Positions 61,901-64,000 of a DNA stretch of 64,000 nucleotides are shown piece after piece. The DNA comes from Nostoc sp. 'Peltigera membranacea cyanobiont' N6 (GTDB taxonomy: Bacteria; Cyanobacteriota; Cyanobacteriia; Cyanobacteriales; Nostocaceae), in the NCBI RefSeq assembly GCF_002949735.1, contig NZ_CP026681.1, positions 2,666,001 to 2,730,000 on the forward strand, given 5' to 3'. How positions within the stretch are numbered: the first letter of the stretch is position 1; each line of letters starts with the position of its first letter. The position numbers were made by a program, and so were the translations under genes. The notes below the pieces were generated by a model that searched no databases, had not been told where the DNA came from, and was given only the letters and a program-made list of their open reading frames with translations.

Positions 61901-63225
61901 CCTTGTGAGACAATGTTTCGCGGGAGATGCGGTTTGTAAGTGGGTGGTGGTGGCGAGACAAGCGCTAGGGCTGCACTCTCACAGAGTAGCGAGGGATGAG
62001 GTAAAGCGTCCTTGATCCGGATTCTTTGTGGGCGATAGGTTTCATATAAAGTATCTTTGAGTCCATCTGTAGCAAACCATTCGACGACTTCGTATTCCAA
62101 CACTACTATGTCGTCTGGAAGAGAGGAAACAGTTTCTGGTTGTGCAACTGTAGTACGTTTTGGCAATTGAACAACAATTGCCTTCGCAGCAGCTTTGATT
62201 TTTTCTGAGCGTTCCCACGGAGATCGCTCAGGTAATTGCTCAATCAACGCCAGCAGTTCGGGTAAGTCCAAGGTTTCTGAAATACAAGGGATTTCGCTGG
62301 AGTCAGCCGGAACTTTGTCGATCACTGTAATCCGAGTGTCGATAGTTGTCCCATGTTTTGAGTAAACCTTGCCGTTAACCCCGACCGACATTAAAACTCG
62401 TACTTCCGAGTGCCACTTAACAAAAGTCTCTCGCCAGCTTGGGTTAGCCGGAGAGAACCAATTGGCTGTGATTGTTACCAGCCGTCCACCGTCAGCCAGT
62501 CTTTGCAATGCCGAGTTGATGTGGCTCTTAGTTGCGTCGGGGTTGCGACTGTTGATTTTGGGAGATGCAGAGAAAGGTGGATTCATCAGCACAACTGAGG
62601 GCTGAGTCTTGCCAACCAGATAGTCGTTAATTTGTTCCGCGTTTACTGAGAATAATGGTGTACCAGGGAATAATCGCCGCAGAATCTTCGATCTATCGGG
62701 TGCAAGCTCGTTGAGCATCAGACTTGCACTGTACAGTTTAGCCATTTGTGCTAACAAACCAGTTCCGGCAGATGGCTCCAGCACCAAATCAGTAGCTTGT
62801 ACAAATCCTGCTTTGGCTACCAGATAAGCAAGCGGCAGAGGGGTGGAGAATTGCTGAAGCTGTACTGATTCTTCACTACGGCGAGTATGCGTCGGACAGA
62901 GGGCTGTTAATTCTTCTAATTGTTGCACAACCACTTGAGGTTGTTGTGATAAAATCTTAATTCCCAGATGACGCAGATATAAGATTTGCGCCACTTCAAT
63001 AGCTTCGTAAGCGTCTTTCCACTGCCATGTGCCCTCTGCTGCCGTGCCGTGAAAGTGGCGATTCATCTGAGCTTGAACAGTTTTTGTAGAGAGAGGGCGA
63101 TTATCTATTAAAACTTTTGCAAGCTCTTGGGCAACATTAATAACTGACTGCCCATAATCGATTACTGTTTGCAAATCGAATAAAGAACCTTGAGTGAAAA
63201 GTTGCTGTACCATTGCATCACTCAC
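58942..63225 (-). CDS. methyltransferase/Strawberry-notch helicase (DarB-like)
   Basis: A 1427-residue protein. N-terminal part: adenine-type methyltransferase with LVLEPSAGTGLLAQM (about 147-161) and VVLMNPPFSASP (NPPF near 213). Central part: SF2 helicase of the Strawberry-notch class, with FLGDGTGAGKGRQ (near 495), AIAFDECHAMGN (DECH near 606), YVSATGA, ILIFSDAGGTGRSYHAD and QGVGRTHRTNQ. The same MTase plus SNO-helicase pairing is found in the phage P1 antirestriction protein DarB and on conjugative elements, so protection of incoming DNA is the likeliest role; this is inference. The C-terminal 350 residues are unassigned. Confidence 0.8.
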   Translation of the reverse strand: MSDAMVQQLFTQGSLFDLQTVIDYGQSVINVAQELAKVLIDNRPLSTKTVQAQMNRHFHGTAAEGTWQWKDAYEAIEVAQILYLRHLGIKILSQQPQVVVQQLEELTALCPTHTRRSEESVQLQQFSTPLPLAYLVAKAGFVQATDLVLEPSAGTGLLAQMAKLYSASLMLNELAPDRSKILRRLFPGTPLFSVNAEQINDYLVGKTQPSVVLMNPPFSASPKINSRNPDATKSHINSALQRLADGGRLVTITANWFSPANPSWRETFVKWHSEVRVLMSVGVNGKVYSKHGTTIDTRITVIDKVPADSSEIPCISETLDLPELLALIEQLPERSPWERSEKIKAAAKAIVVQLPKRTTVAQPETVSSLPDDIVVLEYEVVEWFATDGLKDTLYETYRPQRIRIKDALPHPSLLCESAALALVSPPPPTYKPHLPRNIVSQGLLSEAQLESVIYAGQAHGEFLSGSYIVDDSWDNVTVAAQGEENAVKFRRGWFLGDGTGAGKGRQCAGIILDNWCQERRKAIWVSKSSALIEDARRDWCALGGSEKDIIDLSNIKLGDPIPFTQGILFCTYSTLRSQKNGKSRLKQIVEWARADFEGAIAFDECHAMGNAMAQEGKLGMVAASQQGIVGLRLQNALPQARVVYVSATGATKVSNLSYANRLGLWQTGDFPFTSREDFVESIEGGGIAAMEVVARDLKALGLYLARSLSFDGVEYEMLEIELTPTQERIYDSYADAFQIIHNNLHKALEACNITGAKTYNRAAKMSAMSQFESHKQRFFNHLLTSMKCPKLIKAIENDLAQCNAVVIQIVSTNEELLKRRLNEVAPEEWQDLNLDLTPREYVLDYLVSAFPIHLHEIHSGVDGDERSEPAFDADGSPIVSSEAVALRDALVDKLASLDPIPGALEQLLWHFGHKQVAEVTGRSKRVLKDEAGRLFVDSRGSGANIAETNAFMAGDKQILIFSDAGGTGRSYHADLNAVNRRRRSHYLLEAGWRADNAIQGVGRTHRTNQASAPVFRPVTTNVRGERRFISTIARRLDSLGALTRGQRQTGGNGMFDAKDNLESNYAEYALYELFKQIFQGRFYQVPLGKFEQMTGLSLTSTEGGMKIDLPPLRQFLNRLLALTIGMQNTIFQRFELLLSQQIETAIANGVFEVGVETLRADRFSIESCESVYTHPQTGSVTNYLKIERVQKNNIKTADQMLEFVVKYQGQLMSNEKSGNAAVSIPTHSFFDDQGGVIPRVLLVRPQKETRVPVDKLESSTWKQVSADAFVAAWSKEVDQLPRFTTDYIHLVTGILLPIWKMLPQKNNRVYRLQTSNGEKILGRVVSAVDIQSVAEQLGLKNKLLSPQELVSLVLNEGYSQQLPGGVTLRRSYIATEPRIELVNAISLAERLLAVGCFTEIINWKKRVFIPVSDKAPAILAAVIEILG

Positions 63226-63805
63226 AATATTATTTTTTCACTATTGCTATGGCGAAGCCTTTCTCTTATTAATAAATGAGGCAATTGCCAAGAAGGGGAA
63301 AAGGGAAAGGGGGAAGGGGGAAAGGGCACAGAATTTAGAACTTTTCCCCACAAGGTAGAAAGCCCACTTCGGCTACGCTCAGTGCATCGCCTGTCTTAAT
63401 TGTGGAGAACAAAAAAGAAGATTTTTGAGACACGTAGTGCGAGAACTTAGCAGCGTCTTCATTTGGAACAAGAGCTTTTAAGTTATTGGTTCCCTTTCCC
63501 CTTCCCCTTTCCCAGGGCAAACGCATCTAAAGTACTCTTGATCACGACCAACATTAAGACCCAACGAAAAATCAGTATTTCTGGCTTGATTTATTTTCTA
63601 AGGCTCAAAGCGATCGCTAAAATCTTCGTCAATAAGCAGGGATTAATGAGATTATTTTTGAGTCTATTGAGAATAGACTAGTCTTATTGACATGATGCGG
63701 CCGCCCTATCCCCTTTCCCCTTTAACCTTCTTCATTAGTCTCATTTGAACTTTTGAACCTTCCAAGATTTATTCTTAGGTGATCAGCCGAGGCTTAAAAA
63801 GCGAA
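63226..63805. repeat. gene-free region with GGGAAAGGGG fold-back arms
   Basis: A purine arm (AAGGGGAAAAGGGAAAGGGG, about 63292-63330) faces a pyrimidine arm (CCCTTTCCCCTTCCCCTTTC, about 63491-63512), with a shorter CCCCTTTCCCC tract near 63708. Between them is a spacer with no supported gene. This is a further fold-back repeat similar in kind to the heptamer arrays. Confidence 0.6.
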
Positions 63806-64000
63806 TTAGCCAGCTTTACGCGGTCTACCTGGCTTGCGCTTGCCTGAAGAATTTACATCAGCCTTTTTAGTTTTCGGTGACTTGTTGGCAGTATTGTTAG
63901 CTTTATTTGAACGAGTAGTACGTTTTGGTTGTGATGAAATCTCTTTAACTGGAGGCAGTAATCTCAATGTAGGGAATGAGAGAATAACTGCTTCGTTACT
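63806..64000 (-). CDS. AT-hook protein, C-terminal part only
   Basis: The last 65 codons of a gene entering from the right edge. They end in a low-complexity Ser/Lys/Asn tail and the AT-hook KRKPGRPRKAG before the stop. An AT-hook binds the minor groove of AT-rich DNA, so a nucleoid- or plasmid-associated DNA-binding protein is likely. The body of the protein lies outside the window. Confidence 0.7.
   Translation of the reverse strand, partial: SNEAVILSFPTLRLLPPVKEISSQPKRTTRSNKANNTANKSPKTKKADVNSSGKRKPGRPRKAG

Noticed and set aside
63335..63681. Small frames on both strands near the right edge
   Set aside because: They run through the GGGAAAGGGG fold-back repeat and show low-complexity translation.
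1..64000. tRNA, rRNA genes or toxin-antitoxin pairs
   Set aside because: I looked for cloverleaf-like and rRNA segments and for recognisable toxin or antitoxin families and found none I could support; absence is not proven without a covariance-model or profile search.

Overview
The window reads as part of a large plasmid, or an integrated plasmid-like element, of a filamentous cyanobacterium of the Nostoc/Calothrix type. Support comes from frequent GCGATCGC (HIP1-like) octamers, heptameric short tandem repeats of the STRR kind, small fold-back repeats typical of these genomes, a DUF3854/CyRepA-type replication protein, and proteins that resemble families known to me from cyanobacterial plasmids. 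All family calls were made by reading motifs; no database search was run.

Layout. 1-1120: 5' part of a STAND (NB-ARC-like) NTPase leaving the window on the left. 2143-6128: large replication initiator with a short overlapping leader ORF. 6239-7168: tyrosine recombinase. 7395-10045: small fold-back elements and a decayed RecD2 helicase whose N-terminus has been replaced by an IS630 transposase fragment. 11230-24227: a long co-directional conjugation (type IV secretion) operon: pilin, VirB3-, VirB4-, VirB5-, VirB6-, VirB8-, VirB10- and VirB9-like proteins, secreted/membrane accessories and a VirD4 coupling protein. A four-helix-bundle gene flanked by inverted heptamer arrays sits exactly in the virB10/virB9 junction. 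24279-28003: accessory genes, one split by a complete IS630 element, and a membrane-anchored Mrr-like nuclease. 28115-34705 (minus): a 2196-residue MobF-type relaxase/helicase fused to the same DUF3854 module as the replication protein and to about ten 61-residue repeats.

35426-38313: a ParM-like actin ATPase and its downstream genes. 39936-44726: a 1596-residue protein whose motif series (GGILS-ndLA, KGTLRP, SSFKG, R.P..N, DYDGD, G.I.N) matches the two-barrel RNA polymerase/RNA-dependent RNA polymerase superfamily; I regard it as the most interesting gene here. 44994-50570: a chromosomal-looking block (nucleoside/BMP-type ABC transporter and an SDR fragment) bounded by perfect 34-bp direct repeats. 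50610-52616: a DUF1003 membrane protein and a second ParM/adaptor pair. 54591-56685: a palindrome-controlled ParA/ParB system. 57243-58788: SDR cargo and an unknown gene. 58942-63225 (minus): a methyltransferase plus Strawberry-notch helicase of the kind seen in the P1 DarB antirestriction protein. The right edge cuts an AT-hook protein.

Together the genes cover replication, three separate segregation systems, conjugative transfer and possible protection against restriction, with transposon scars and cargo between. Three partition systems in 64 kb suggest a history of plasmid fusion.
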